The notes under the pieces were generated by a model. It was given only the letters and a program-made list of their open reading frames with translations. It was not told where the DNA came from and did not search any database. A DNA stretch of 64,000 nt from CAWAPD01 sp963783865 (GTDB taxonomy: Bacteria; Actinomycetota; Thermoleophilia; UBA2241), in NCBI GenBank assembly GCA_963783865.1, contig CAWAPD010000006.1, forward strand, positions 62,001-126,000, written 5' to 3'. Position numbers and translations under genes: made by a program. Positions 1 to 8,911 of the stretch are shown here, one piece after another (the first letter of the stretch is position 1; the number at the start of each line of letters is the position of its first letter).

Positions 1-33
1 CGCGGCTGGACGTCACCCCCGGGCGCACGGGCG

Positions 34-72
34 GGGCCCGCGGCAGGATCTCGAAGAGACTGCCGCGGGCCC
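34..72. terminator. Inverted repeat, likely terminator of an upstream gene
   Basis: A 12-bp arm (34-45) pairs perfectly with 61-72 around a 15-nt loop. No T-run follows, which is common in very GC-rich genomes. It lies before the MFS genes and probably ends a gene outside the window. Confidence 0.5.
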
Positions 73-92
73 GTCCACGTCCGGGGCCGCCG

Positions 93-122
93 TTCGTGCC
101 CGCCTCGCCCATCCGATACGAT
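93..122 (+). promoter_or_regulatory. Possible promoter for the MFS genes
   Basis: TTCGTG (93-98) and TACGAT (117-122) are separated by 18 nt. The -10-like box lies inside the longest reading frame, which starts at 96, and so argues for the later GTG at 162 as the start of the first MFS gene. The -35 match is weak. Confidence 0.3.
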
Positions 123-161
123 GGACGCAGTGTCGGAGAGGGTGGCGATGGGGGGCCTGGG

Positions 162-1496
162 GTGAAGCGGCTGAGGCGGTTCCTGCGCGAGATGCGCACC
201 TTCCCGCATCAGTTCTGGGTGCTGGTCGCCGGCACGTTCGTCTACGTCGGCGGGGCCGCTCTGGCCTTCCCCTACGAGAGCATCTACCTCAATCGCGACC
301 TCCACGTCTCCACGCCGGTCATCGGCGCCGTGTTCGGGCTGGTGCCGCTGGCGATGATGCCGTTCCAGCTGGTCGGCGGCACGCTGTCCGACCGGGTGGG
401 GCGCCGGCCGATGCTCATCCTCGGCACGCTGATCGGTGTGGTGTGGTTCGTCGGCTTCGCGTTCGTGCGCGAGGTGTGGGCCGTCGCCTTGCTGGTGGCG
501 ATCGACGTCGCCTTCGGCTGGCCGCTGTTCCAGACCGCGAGCAACGCGATGATCGCCGACCTCGTGGGTCCGGAGAAGCGGACCGAGGCGTACACGATCT
601 CGCGCGGCGCGATGAACATCGGCGTCGTGGTCGGCCCGTCGGCGGCGGCCGTGGCGCTCGGGTTCGGCGCGAGCTTCCGGGAGCTGTTCCTGGCGGCGGC
701 CGCCGGCTGCGCCGCGTTCACGCCGGTCGCGCTGATCTGGATGAAGGAGAGCCGGCCGCGGGGGGCGGCGGCCGCGGCTCCGGCCGCGGCCGCAGCGCGC
801 GGCCGCCGCCGGGGTCGCGGCCGATCGCCGCGGCCGCCGACCGACCCACCGGCCGCCCCGCCGCCGCCAGAGCCGGACGGTCACCGTCCGGGCTTCGGCG
901 CGGTGCTGCGCGACCGGCGCTACCTGCTCTTCTGTCTGGTCGCCGCGCTGCCGGTGCTCTGCATCGGCCTGTTCGGGTCGGTCTACTCGCTCTACATCAC
1001 GGGCACGGTCGGGCTGCCGTTCCGCACTTGGGGCCTGCTGCTGACCATGAACGCGGCGATCGTGGCCGTGGGCCAGTACCCGGTCGTCGCTCGCCTGCAG
1101 CGGCGCAACAAGTACGTGCTGCTGGCCGTCTCGAGCCTGCTGCTGGGCCTGGGCATGGGCTGCACGGCCCTGGCGACCGGCATCCCCTGGCTGGTGGTGG
1201 CGGTGGCCGTCATCAGCCTCGGCGAGATCCTGCTGGCGCCGGTGGCGTCGGCGATCGTCTCGGACTTCGCGCCCGAACTGGTGCGCGGCCGCTACATGAG
1301 CGTGTGGACGGTCGTCTGGAACGGCGGCGCCTCCCTCGGCCTGTGGCTCGGCGGCACGGCGCTGGCGGTGCTCGGCGGCCGTGAGACCTTCCTCGCGGCG
1401 CTGATCGTCGGCCTGGCCGGGGCGGCGCTATTGCCGCTGCTGCGGCGCTCGGCGCCGCCGCAGCGGCCCCGGCGCCGCCCCCAGGTGGTGGTGTGA
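162..1496 (+). CDS. MFS transporter, DHA1-like drug or peptide exporter (copy 1)
   Basis: A twelve-helix major facilitator protein in the cytoplasmic membrane, probably a proton-driven exporter. The loop motif GGTLSDRVGRRP between helices 2 and 3 is the MFS motif A. The central cytoplasmic loop carries an unusual Ala/Arg/Pro-rich insert of about 45 residues (nt 755-890) absent from the two paralogues that follow. The GTG at 162 is preferred over 96 because a -10-like TACGAT sits at 117-122. The stop at 1494-1496 is one base from the next GTG, so the genes are co-translated. Substrate unknown; lying beside a RiPP locus, it could export the product or give immunity, but that is inference. Confidence 0.85.
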   Translation: MKRLRRFLREMRTFPHQFWVLVAGTFVYVGGAALAFPYESIYLNRDLHVSTPVIGAVFGLVPLAMMPFQLVGGTLSDRVGRRPMLILGTLIGVVWFVGFAFVREVWAVALLVAIDVAFGWPLFQTASNAMIADLVGPEKRTEAYTISRGAMNIGVVVGPSAAAVALGFGASFRELFLAAAAGCAAFTPVALIWMKESRPRGAAAAAPAAAAARGRRRGRGRSPRPPTDPPAAPPPPEPDGHRPGFGAVLRDRRYLLFCLVAALPVLCIGLFGSVYSLYITGTVGLPFRTWGLLLTMNAAIVAVGQYPVVARLQRRNKYVLLAVSSLLLGLGMGCTALATGIPWLVVAVAVISLGEILLAPVASAIVSDFAPELVRGRYMSVWTVVWNGGASLGLWLGGTALAVLGGRETFLAALIVGLAGAALLPLLRRSAPPQRPRRRPQVVV

Positions 1497-1497
1497 C

Positions 1498-2808
1498 GTG
1501 ACCGACGGCCTGCTGCCCGAGGCGCCGCCCGACGCCGCCGAGGCGCCGATCGGCGGCCTGTCGGGCTTCGCGGCCGCGCTGCGCGGCTCGCCGCGCGCGT
1601 TCCGGATCCTCGTCGCCGCCACTGCGGCCTTCTGCCTGGCCATGGCGATCGGCGAGCCGTACGAGACGATCTTCGTCACCGAGCGGCTCGGCGTGTCGAT
1701 CGCCGTCGTCGGGCTGGTCTGGACCGTCTCGTCCTTCGTGGGCCTGCCGCTGCAGTTCGTCGGCGGCGTGGTCTGCGACCGCGTGGGCCGGCGTCCCCTG
1801 ATGGTCGCCTCGGGCGTCACCCTGGTCGTCTTCTACCTCGTGATGGCCACCGCCCACAGCTTGTGGCCCGTGGCGCTCGTGGCCGTGCTCGAGTCGGCGA
1901 TCGGCTGGCCGCTCTGCCTGGTCGCCTGCAACGCGATGATCGCCGACCTGCTGCCCCCGGGGCGGCGGCCGGTCGCCTACAGCGTCTGGCGCGCCGCCAT
2001 CAACGTGGGCATGGTCGTCGGACCCCTCGTGGCCCTGGCGCTGCTCGCGGCCGGCGTCGACTATCGCGGGCTGTTCGTCGTCGCCTCGCTGGGGAGCGCG
2101 CTGTTCGTCGCCGCGGTCGTGGTGGCGATCCCCGAGACCAAACCGGCCGGCGCCGCCGCGGCCGACGGACCGGAGACCACGTTCCGCCGCGGGCTGCGGG
2201 TCGTGCTCGGCGACCGGCGGTTCGTGCTGTTCTCGGCCGCCGCCTTCCTGCCCTTGCTCTGCTACGGCCAGTTCCTCTGGATCTTCCCGGTCTACCTGAC
2301 CGACACCCTCGGGCTGCCGGCCGGCTCCTGGGCGGCGCTCCTGGCCCTGAACGCGCTGGTCGTCGTGCTCGTGGGTCCCCTGTTCGTGCACCTGACGCGG
2401 GGCTCCGACGCGCTCTGGCTGATGGCGCTCGGGGCGGCGCTGATCGGCCTCGGCCTGGGCCTGACGGCGTTCGTCTCCAACCTGGCGGCGATCGTGCCGC
2501 TGATGATGCTGCTCGCGCTCGGCGAGGCGCTGTTCTGGCCGATCTCGTCGGCCGCCGTATCGGAGATGGCGCCGGCGGCACTGCGCGGGACCTACATGGG
2601 CGCCTGGACGCTGGTCGACTCGGCCGGACGCGGCATCGGGCCGCTGATCGGCGGCCTGATCATGGCGCGGGTCGGCGGGCGCGAGAACTTCGCCGTCGTG
2701 CTCGTCGTGAGCCTGGTCGGGGCGGCGCTGTTCGCGGCGCTGGCGCTGCGCGGGCGCCGCGGGCAGCGCCGCCCCGACGCCGGGCTCGCCGACGGTGGCG
2801 TGACGTGA
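1498..2808 (+). CDS. MFS transporter (copy 2)
   Basis: A second major facilitator exporter of 436 residues. It shows motif A in the form GGVVCDRVGRRP and the second-half signature LRGTYMGAWTLVDS. Its sequence is clearly paralogous to copies 1 and 3, including the N-terminal phrase LRGSPRAFRILVA. It starts with GTG directly after the stop of copy 1, and its own stop overlaps the GTG of copy 3. This is a tandem duplication in one operon. The central loop is short and ordinary. The substrate cannot be told from sequence. Confidence 0.88.
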   Translation: MTDGLLPEAPPDAAEAPIGGLSGFAAALRGSPRAFRILVAATAAFCLAMAIGEPYETIFVTERLGVSIAVVGLVWTVSSFVGLPLQFVGGVVCDRVGRRPLMVASGVTLVVFYLVMATAHSLWPVALVAVLESAIGWPLCLVACNAMIADLLPPGRRPVAYSVWRAAINVGMVVGPLVALALLAAGVDYRGLFVVASLGSALFVAAVVVAIPETKPAGAAAADGPETTFRRGLRVVLGDRRFVLFSAAAFLPLLCYGQFLWIFPVYLTDTLGLPAGSWAALLALNALVVVLVGPLFVHLTRGSDALWLMALGAALIGLGLGLTAFVSNLAAIVPLMMLLALGEALFWPISSAAVSEMAPAALRGTYMGAWTLVDSAGRGIGPLIGGLIMARVGGRENFAVVLVVSLVGAALFAALALRGRRGQRRPDAGLADGGVT

Positions 2809-4122
2809 CCGATCCCCTGCTGCCGGGACAGCCGCCGGACGCCGGCGCCGGTGTCGTGGACACCGGCGCCGGCGTCCCCGAGGCCGCCGCCGTCGGCGGC
2901 TTCGCCGGCCTGGCGGCGGCCGTCCGCGGCTCGCCCCACGCGTTCCGGGTGCTGATCGCCGGCACGGCGGCCTTCTGCCTGGCGATCTCGGTCGGCATGC
3001 CCTACGAGACCATCTTCGTCACCTCGAAGCTGGGCGTCTCGGTGGCGGTGGTCGGCGTGGTGTGGACGGTCTCGGCGCTCGCCGGGCTGCCGCTGCAGGT
3101 CGTCGGCGGCGTGGCCTGCGACCGCCTGGGCCGTCGGCCGCTGCTGTTCACCTCGGCGGTGACGATCCTCATCTTCTACGCCGTGATGGCCCTGTCGCAC
3201 AGCCTCTGGCCGATCGCCGCGGTGGCCATCCTCGAGGCGATGTTCGGCTGGCCGCTCTACCTGGTCGCCTGCAACGCGATGATCGCCGACCTGCTGCCGA
3301 TGGGGCGGCGCCCGGTGGCGTACAGCGTGTGGCGCGGCGCGATCAACGTCGGCACGGTCGTCGGGCCGGGCATCGCGGCGCTGCTGCTCTCGGCCGGGCT
3401 CGGGTACCGCACGCTCTTCACCGTCGCGTCGGCGGGGTGCGCCGTGTTCGTCGCGATCGTCGTCCTGGCGCTGCCCGAGACGCGGCCGCCCGACGCCGGG
3501 CGCACCGGCGAGGGCGAGGTGGGGTTCGTGCGTGGTCTCGGTCTGGTGGCGGCCGACCGGCGGTTCCTGCTGTTCTCGGGCGCCGCCCTGCTGCCGCTGC
3601 TCTGTCTCGGCCAGTTCCTCTGGATCTTCCCGGTCTACCTGACCGACACGCTGGGGATGCCGGCCAGCGCCTGGGCGGCGCTGCTGGCCGGCAGCGCCGC
3701 CGTCGTGGCCCTGACCGGCCCGGTGGTCGTCCACCTCACGCGTCGCACCGACAAGCTCTGGCTGATGGCCCTGTCGGCGCTGCTGATGGGCCTGGGACTC
3801 GGCCTGTCGGCGTTCGTCTCGAGCGTGGCGGCGATCGTCCCGCTGGTGCTCGTGTTCGCCCTCGGCGAGGCGCTGTTCTGGCCGATCTCGTCGGCCGCCG
3901 TGTCGGAGATGGCGCCGGCGCAGTCTGCGCGGCACCTACATGGGCGCCTGGACGCTGGTCGACTGCGCCGGCCGCGGGGTCGGCCCGCTGATCGGCGGGG
4001 TGATCATGGCGCAGGTGGGCGGGCGGCAGAACTTCGCGGTGGCGCTGGTGGTGAGCCTGGTCGGGGCGGCGCTGTTCGCGGCGCTGGCGCTGCGCTCGCG
4101 CGCCCGCAACGCTCCAGCCTAG
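2805..4122 (+). pseudogene. MFS transporter (copy 3), one frameshift
   Basis: This is the closest paralogue of copy 2 and starts at a GTG that overlaps its stop. Reading runs in one frame to about 3923 (FWPISSAAVSEMAPAQ) and then continues in the next frame from 3925 (LRGTYMGAWTLVD) to the stop at 4122. Comparison with copy 2 shows one extra T at about 3924. Without it the protein would be about 438 residues and complete. The single lesion near the end of an otherwise intact gene is either a recent mutation or a sequence error. It is the first of a dense series of indels that continues through the RiPP locus. Confidence 0.8.
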
Positions 4123-4208
4123 GCCCGGCCCGTCCGAATATGGACTACAATGGTCCTCGAAACCGCGACCATGCCGCTGCCGACCCCGACGCCCCGCTGG
4201 AGCTGCCG

Positions 4209-6275
4209 GTGACAGCCGACCTGACGCAGGTCAGACGAGTCGAATCCCTCCCCAGGCTGCCGCTCGAGGCGAGCCTCGACCTGACCTACCGCTGCAACAA
4301 CCGCTGCCGCCACTGCTGGCTGTGGGAGGCCGACACGCCCGACGTCGCGGCGCGCGAGCTGACGCTCGCGGAGATCCGCGACGTCGTCGACCAGGCGCGG
4401 GCGCTGGGCTGCCGGCGCTGGTCGATCTCGGGCGGCGAGCCGATGCTGCGGCCCGACTTCCCCGAGATCTTCGACTACATCACGAGCAAGTCCGTCGGCT
4501 ACACGCTGAACACCAACGGCACCCTGATCACGCCCGAGATCGCGCAGCTCATGCGGCGCAAGGGCAGCAAGCTGGTCGCGCTCTACGGCGCCACGGCCGA
4601 GGTGAACGACCACATCACCCGCAACCCGGGCTCGTTCGAGGCCACGATGGAGGGCTTCGCACGCCTGAAGGAGGCCGGCGCGGGGTTCACCGTGCAGCTC
4701 ATCCCGATGCGCGACAACTGGCACGAGTGGGACGCAGATGCAGGAGCTGGCGAAGTCGCTGAGCCGGCACTGGCGCGTCGGCGCGCCGTGGCTGTTCATG
4801 ACCGCCTGCGGCTCCGAGGCGCGCAACGAGGAGATCGCGCGGCAGCGGCTCGACCCGGCAGACGTGGTGGCGCTGGATCCGCCGGACTGCAGCGATGACG
4901 GAGCGGCTGGTCTCTCGGAGGCGCTGGCGGACGTGGAGGCATCGGGCGGCGAAGGGGCGGTCGTGACGGGCGCCGCCTGCGGCGGCGCCCCCAGCCGACG
5001 ACCGCCTCTTCGCCGCCTGCATCGACGGCCGCCGCGACTTCCACGTCGACCCGTACGGCGGCATGAGCTTCTGCGGCTTCGTCAAGGACTCCGAGCTGCG
5101 CTACGACCTGCGCGCCGGCACGGTGCGCGGGGGTTGGGAGGAGTTCATCCCGTCGCTCGCCGACAGGGTGCGCGGCGGGGAGGAGTACCTGGACGGCTGC
5201 GCCGCCTGCGACCTGCGCGGCGACTGTCGCTGGTGCGGGGTCTACGGCGCGCTCGAGCACGGTCGCCTGGGTGCCAGGGTGGACTACCTGTGCGACGTCG
5301 CCCGCGCTTCGCGCGCTTACGCCGACGACTGGGCCGCGAACCACACTCGCTACTTCGAGATCGCCGGCATCACCGTGAAGGTCGAGTCGGACCTTCCCAT
5401 CACCGACTCGACCTTCGAGCACAAGTTCGAGCAGTTCCGGGTGGACGGGCCCGGCGAGGACACGATCTCGATCCGCCACCATTTCGGCCTGCCCGAGCTC
5501 GACTGCGACGACCTCGGCGAGCAGGTCTACCGCAAGCCGCCGTGGGCGATCTACCGCAAGGGCGCATCGTGGATCTACCTCGGCATCGCGGCCGACGGCC
5601 GACGACCGCGAGCATCCAAGGCGTCGCCGTGTTCAACGACAGACCACACGCGCGGCGCGCATCTACAACGACGATCATGCGCGAGCAGCGCCTGGCGCAG
5701 AGGTGGCGTCGCTTCGCTTGACCATGTTCCCGACCGACCAGATCCTGCTCGGCGCGCGTGCTTGCCGACCGCGAGGCGTGCTACCTGCACTCCGGTGCGG
5801 TCGTGCTCGACGGCGTCGGGCTGATGTTCGTCGGGCACTCCGACCGCCGGCAAGTCGACGAGCATGACGCTGCTCCAGCGGGAACTCGGCGACGAGGTCG
5901 AGATCCTCTGCGACGACCGCAACATCGTGCGCCGCTGGCCCGACGGCTACCGCGTGCACGGCACCTGGAGTCACGGCACGGTCCCGCACGTGTCGGCCGC
6001 GTCGGCGCCGCTGGGCGCGATCATGTTCCTCGAGAAGGCGAAGGAGAACCGGCTCGTGCGCATCGACGACCGGCACGCAGATCGTCGCGACGCTGATGGC
6101 GACGCTGATCAAGCCGCACGTCGACGCAGCCTGGTGGCACAAGAGCATCGACCTGATCGAGGCGATGGCGGCCGAGGTGCCGTTCTTCGAGATGCGCTTC
6201 GACAAGAGCGGCGCGATCGTCGAGCAGCTGCGCGAGCTGGCGCGGGAGCTGGCGGCCGGGCGGGTGACGGCGTGA
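4209..6275 (+). pseudogene. Radical SAM/SPASM maturase fused to an HPr-kinase-like domain, frameshifted
   Basis: The N-terminal part has the radical SAM motif CNNRCRHC (Cx3Cx2C, nt 4293-4316) and the AdoMet-binding GGEP. A SPASM domain follows with CAACDLRGDCRWC (about nt 5198-5236). The same frame then runs without a start codon into YFEIAGITVKVESDLPI and KPPWAIYRKGASWIYLG, typical of HPr-kinase-like proteins of RiPP clusters. The P-loop GHSDAGKST lies at about 5833-5860. So it looks like one polypeptide with a maturase and a kinase half. Nine +1 indels are inferred, near 4734, 4993, 5600, 5619, 5641, 5654, 5751, 5845 and 6077. GTG 4209 or ATG 4140 could be the start. The stop overlaps the next GTG. 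Confidence 0.75.
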
Positions 6276-7778
6276 GCGACGCCGGGTACGCCGTCACCCG
6301 CCCGGCCGCCACCACCGACCTCTGGCACGGCGTCGACCCGCTCTTGACGAGCCTCGACATCGAGCTGACTGAGCGCTGCAACAACGACTGCATCCACTGC
6401 TGCATCAACCTGCCGGCCGGCGACAGGGCGGCGCGCGAGCGCGAGCTGTCGACCGACCAGTGGAAGGCCGTGCTGACTGAGGCCGCCGGTCTGGGCGCAC
6501 TTTCCGTGCGCTTCACCGGCGGCGAACCGCTGCTGCGCCCCGACTTCGAGGAGCTGTATCTCTTCGCCCGGCGGCTCGGCCTGAAGGTGCTCATCTTCAC
6601 CAACGCGCGGCTCGATCACGCCGGAGCTCGCCGACCTCTTCGCGCAGGTGCCGCCGCTCGAGACGATCGAGGTCACGGTCTACGGCATGACCGAGCGCTC
6701 GTACGACGAGGCGGACGCGGGCCCGGGCGCGTACCGGCAGTTCACGCGCGGCGTGCGCCTGCTGCTCGACCGCGGGGTGCCGTTCGTGGTCAAGGGCGCG
6801 CTGCTGCCGTCGAACCGGGGCGAGATGGACGAGTTCGAGAGCTTGGGCCGCGACCATCCCGGCGATGGACACGCCGCCCGGCTACTCGATGTCTACGCCC
6901 GCCGCCTCGGCCTCGCGGTACGATCTTCACCAACGCGCGGCACATCACGCCCGACCTGGCCGACCTGCTGGCGCGGATCCCGCCGCGCGAGCTGATGGAA
7001 GTCACTGTCTACGGAATGCACCGTGAGTCGTACGAGGCCGTCTCGCGCGTGGCGGGCTCGTTCGTCCAGTTCCGCCGTGGGGTGGATTTGCTTCTAGATC
7101 GCCAGATCCCGTTCGTTGTCAAGGCAGCTTTGCTGCCACCGAACCGGAGCGAGATCGACGAGTTCGAAGCCTGGGCGGCAACCATCCAGCGGTTGACTGC
7201 GCCGCCCCGCTACCCATGTTCTTCGATCTGCGCAGTCGCCGGGATGACATCGCGAAGAACCGGCTCATCGAGTCGCTACGACTGTTACCCGAAGAAGGTG
7301 TGAAGTGCTGACCCGCGACGCCGCCAAGTACCGCGCCGACATGGCCGAGTTCGGCTCGCGTTTTATGGGCCCGCCTGGTGCCGAGCTCTTCCATTGCGGC
7401 GCCGGCCACGGCCTCTGCATCGACGCCTACGGTCGCGCGCAGCCGTGCATGAGCGTGCGCGCACCCGAGCTCACGGTCGACGTGCTCGCATCGTCTCTGC
7501 GCGACGCCCTTGAGCAGTTCGCCCGCCTCCGTGACCTGCGCGCGACGAACCCGGAGTACTTGCGGCGCTGCGCGGTGTGCTTTCTCAAGGGCTTCTGTGA
7601 GCAGTGCCCGGCGAAGTCGTGGGCCGAACACGGCACCCTCGACTCGCCGGTGGAGTACCTCTGCCGGATTGCCCATGCACAGGCGTGCTACCTGGGCTGG
7701 CTGAAGGATGGCGAAGTTGCATGGGAGATCTTGGACTGGCGGAACAGGGTTAGGCACGCAGCACAGGCGCGACGATGA
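6272..7778 (+). pseudogene. Chimeric radical SAM/SPASM protein: N-half of one copy joined to C-half of another
   Basis: It starts at a GTG overlapping the previous stop. CNNDCIHC (Cx3Cx2C) and FTGGEPLLRPDFEELY mark the radical SAM core. The segment from the helix FARRLGL to WAATI (about 6570-6865) is followed at about 6890 by a second paralogous version of the same segment (YARRLGL to WAATI, about 6893-7195). The second copy then continues into a SPASM domain with CAVCFLKGFCEQCP. The first copy has lost its C-terminal half and the second its iron-sulfur half. Small indels are also inferred near 6614, 6847, 6935, 7190 and 7305. The intact catalytic motifs suggest recent damage or assembly collapse. 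Confidence 0.75.
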
Positions 7779-7793
7779 GAAGGCGGCTCACAC

Positions 7794-7909
7794 GTGACGG
7801 CTCGCCGGGACCCGCTGGCGCAATCCGGAGATCAGCGTTCTGGCGTGCAGCAGTGCTCGAGGATGTTGTACGCGCCGACTGCACGCCCAGGGAAGGAGCG
7901 GTCCTTTAA
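7794..7909 (+). pseudogene. Candidate third RiPP precursor peptide, two inferred +1 indels
   Basis: GAGAAGG (7777-7783) precedes a GTG at 7794 that opens MTARRDP. After one extra base at about 7815 the frame reads WRNPEISVL, and after another near 7843 it reads LEDVVRADC. The Trp-to-Cys spacing is exactly 20 residues, as in the precursors at 8105 and 12560, and W-x2-P-x3-V-L and an acidic pair before the Cys are shared. The frame stops at 7907-7909 after nine core residues; a further indel would add a second Cys 14 residues on. It sits 16 bp after a radical SAM gene. The call rests on motif fitting across frames and could be chance. Confidence 0.4.
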
Positions 7910-7942
7910 GGCTGTTGCGGGCTGCAGGACAACAAAGAAGCG

Positions 7943-7959
7943 TAGTCTGTGCCAGACTA
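7943..7959. repeat. Small inverted repeat upstream of the precursor promoter
   Basis: TAGTCTG and CAGACTA form perfect 7-bp arms around a 3-nt loop. It lies about 72 bp before the -35 box of the intact precursor gene. It could be an operator or a small RNA hairpin; nothing else supports either role. Confidence 0.25.
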
Positions 7960-8030
7960 GGGATTACGCGATGGTCGCGAGTTCGTGGCCGCTCGACTCA
8001 AGTTCTGCCCCTTGGCGGGGGAACGGCCGC

Positions 8031-8058
8031 TTGACTGCAGTGCATGGTAGAGTACATT
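8031..8058 (+). promoter_or_regulatory. Promoter of the intact precursor peptide gene
   Basis: TTGACT (8031-8036) and TACATT (8053-8058) are separated by 16 nt, a good vegetative-type promoter. The start codon lies at 8105, leaving a leader of about 40 nt with an AAGGAGG ribosome site at 8087-8093. A strong promoter plus a strong ribosome site directly before a tiny gene fits a RiPP precursor. Confidence 0.6.
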
Positions 8059-8104
8059 GATACGTGCGCTAGCCCGAAGGACCTAGAAGGAGGTAGGTCA
8101 GTCT

Positions 8105-8326
8105 ATGGTAGCTGAGAAGACCATGTGGCAGAAGCCGGAGATGACCGTTCTGGTGCGGAACAGGCCCGAGGAAGCTGTGCTGACTGCATGCAAGAACACC
8201 AGTGTGAACACCGGGACCAAGATGAATAATAATGCGTGCATGACCGGACCGGGCGGCTCGGGGAAGTGCGATTCGCCTTGCCTGGCTAGTCCACCTCCTG
8301 ACCCAGCTGCCGTCTCGCCTCTTTGA
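8105..8326 (+). CDS. RiPP precursor peptide (73 residues, intact)
   Basis: A small peptide with a leader of about 28 residues and a core with four Cys at residues 29, 45, 55 and 59. The leader has WQKPEMTVL then RPEEAVLTACK, a layout seen in radical-SAM RiPP leaders with a hydrophobic VLVR stretch for PqqD binding. The core is rich in Asn, Thr and Gly before the Cys residues and ends in a Pro-rich tail. It has its own promoter and AAGGAGG site and is followed by pqqD. It shows no indel, unlike nearly every neighbour. Expected chemistry is SPASM-dependent bond formation at Cys, but the modified residues cannot be predicted. I cannot assign it to a named peptide family. Confidence 0.75.
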   Translation: MVAEKTMWQKPEMTVLVRNRPEEAVLTACKNTSVNTGTKMNNNACMTGPGGSGKCDSPCLASPPPDPAAVSPL

Positions 8327-8593
8327 CTTCCGGCTCGCTGGTCGGTGTCGGCGACGCGGTGTCGTCTGGGGTGTTGTGGGTTTGTCGCCGATGGTTGGAA
8401 CGGCCGTTTGGGCTGGTTAGGCGAGTGCTCGCTGCGCGTTGGGAGCGCCGGTTGTCTTGACTTGGGATTCCATCTCAGTTGGCGTGGTCGCTGCGGCTCT
8501 CCTCGTCGATCCTCAGGCATGTACTTCGCAGCGATACTTCGTAGGTTCGGCATGGTTCGTCTTTGAGCGAAAACGATTCGACTTGGAGGTCTG

Positions 8594-8911
8594 TTGCGAG
8601 CAGTGCCAGAGATGACCGCAGAAACAGTCTGTGAGCCATCGGACGACGTGGTGGCACGCGAGATCGAAGGCGAGATCATCATCGTCCCTCTCGTGGCGGG
8701 AATGGGCGACTCGGACGATGAACTTTACACGTTGAACGACTCGGGCCGTGCCATCTGGCGGAAGCTGGACGGGCAACAAACGCTGGGTGATGTCGTAGCT
8801 GCGCTCGCCAAGGAGTTTGACGCCCCTCGAGCGGAGTTAGAAGCTGACGTGCTGGGCTTTACCAGCGAGATGGCGCGACGGGGATTCTCACACTGCAGGG
8901 CTAAGGGTTGA
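8594..8911 (+). CDS. PqqD-family RiPP recognition protein
   Basis: About 100 residues with the PqqD/RRE fold pattern: an N-terminal strand region, DDELYTLNDSGRAIWRKLDG in the middle and a C-terminal helical segment with EFDAPRAELEADV. PqqD proteins bind the leader of a precursor peptide and present it to the radical SAM enzyme. GGAGG at 8585-8589 precedes three possible starts, TTG 8594, GTG 8603 and ATG 8612; spacing slightly favours 8603. It lies 267 bp after the intact precursor and its TGA overlaps the TTG of the next gene. The frame is intact. The stretch 8327-8593 holds no gene I can support. Confidence 0.8.
   Translation: MRAVPEMTAETVCEPSDDVVAREIEGEIIIVPLVAGMGDSDDELYTLNDSGRAIWRKLDGQQTLGDVVAALAKEFDAPRAELEADVLGFTSEMARRGFSHCRAKG

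Noticed and set aside
1863..4898. Very long plus-strand frame crossing the MFS genes and the first radical SAM gene
   Set aside because: Its first third is an Arg/Ala/Gly-rich shadow of the MFS copy 2 frame. Only the parts from 2805 and 4209 correspond to real genes.
8345..8566. Small open frame between the intact precursor and pqqD, as a further precursor
   Set aside because: It lacks the W-x2-P-x3-V-L motif, a ribosome site and a promoter.
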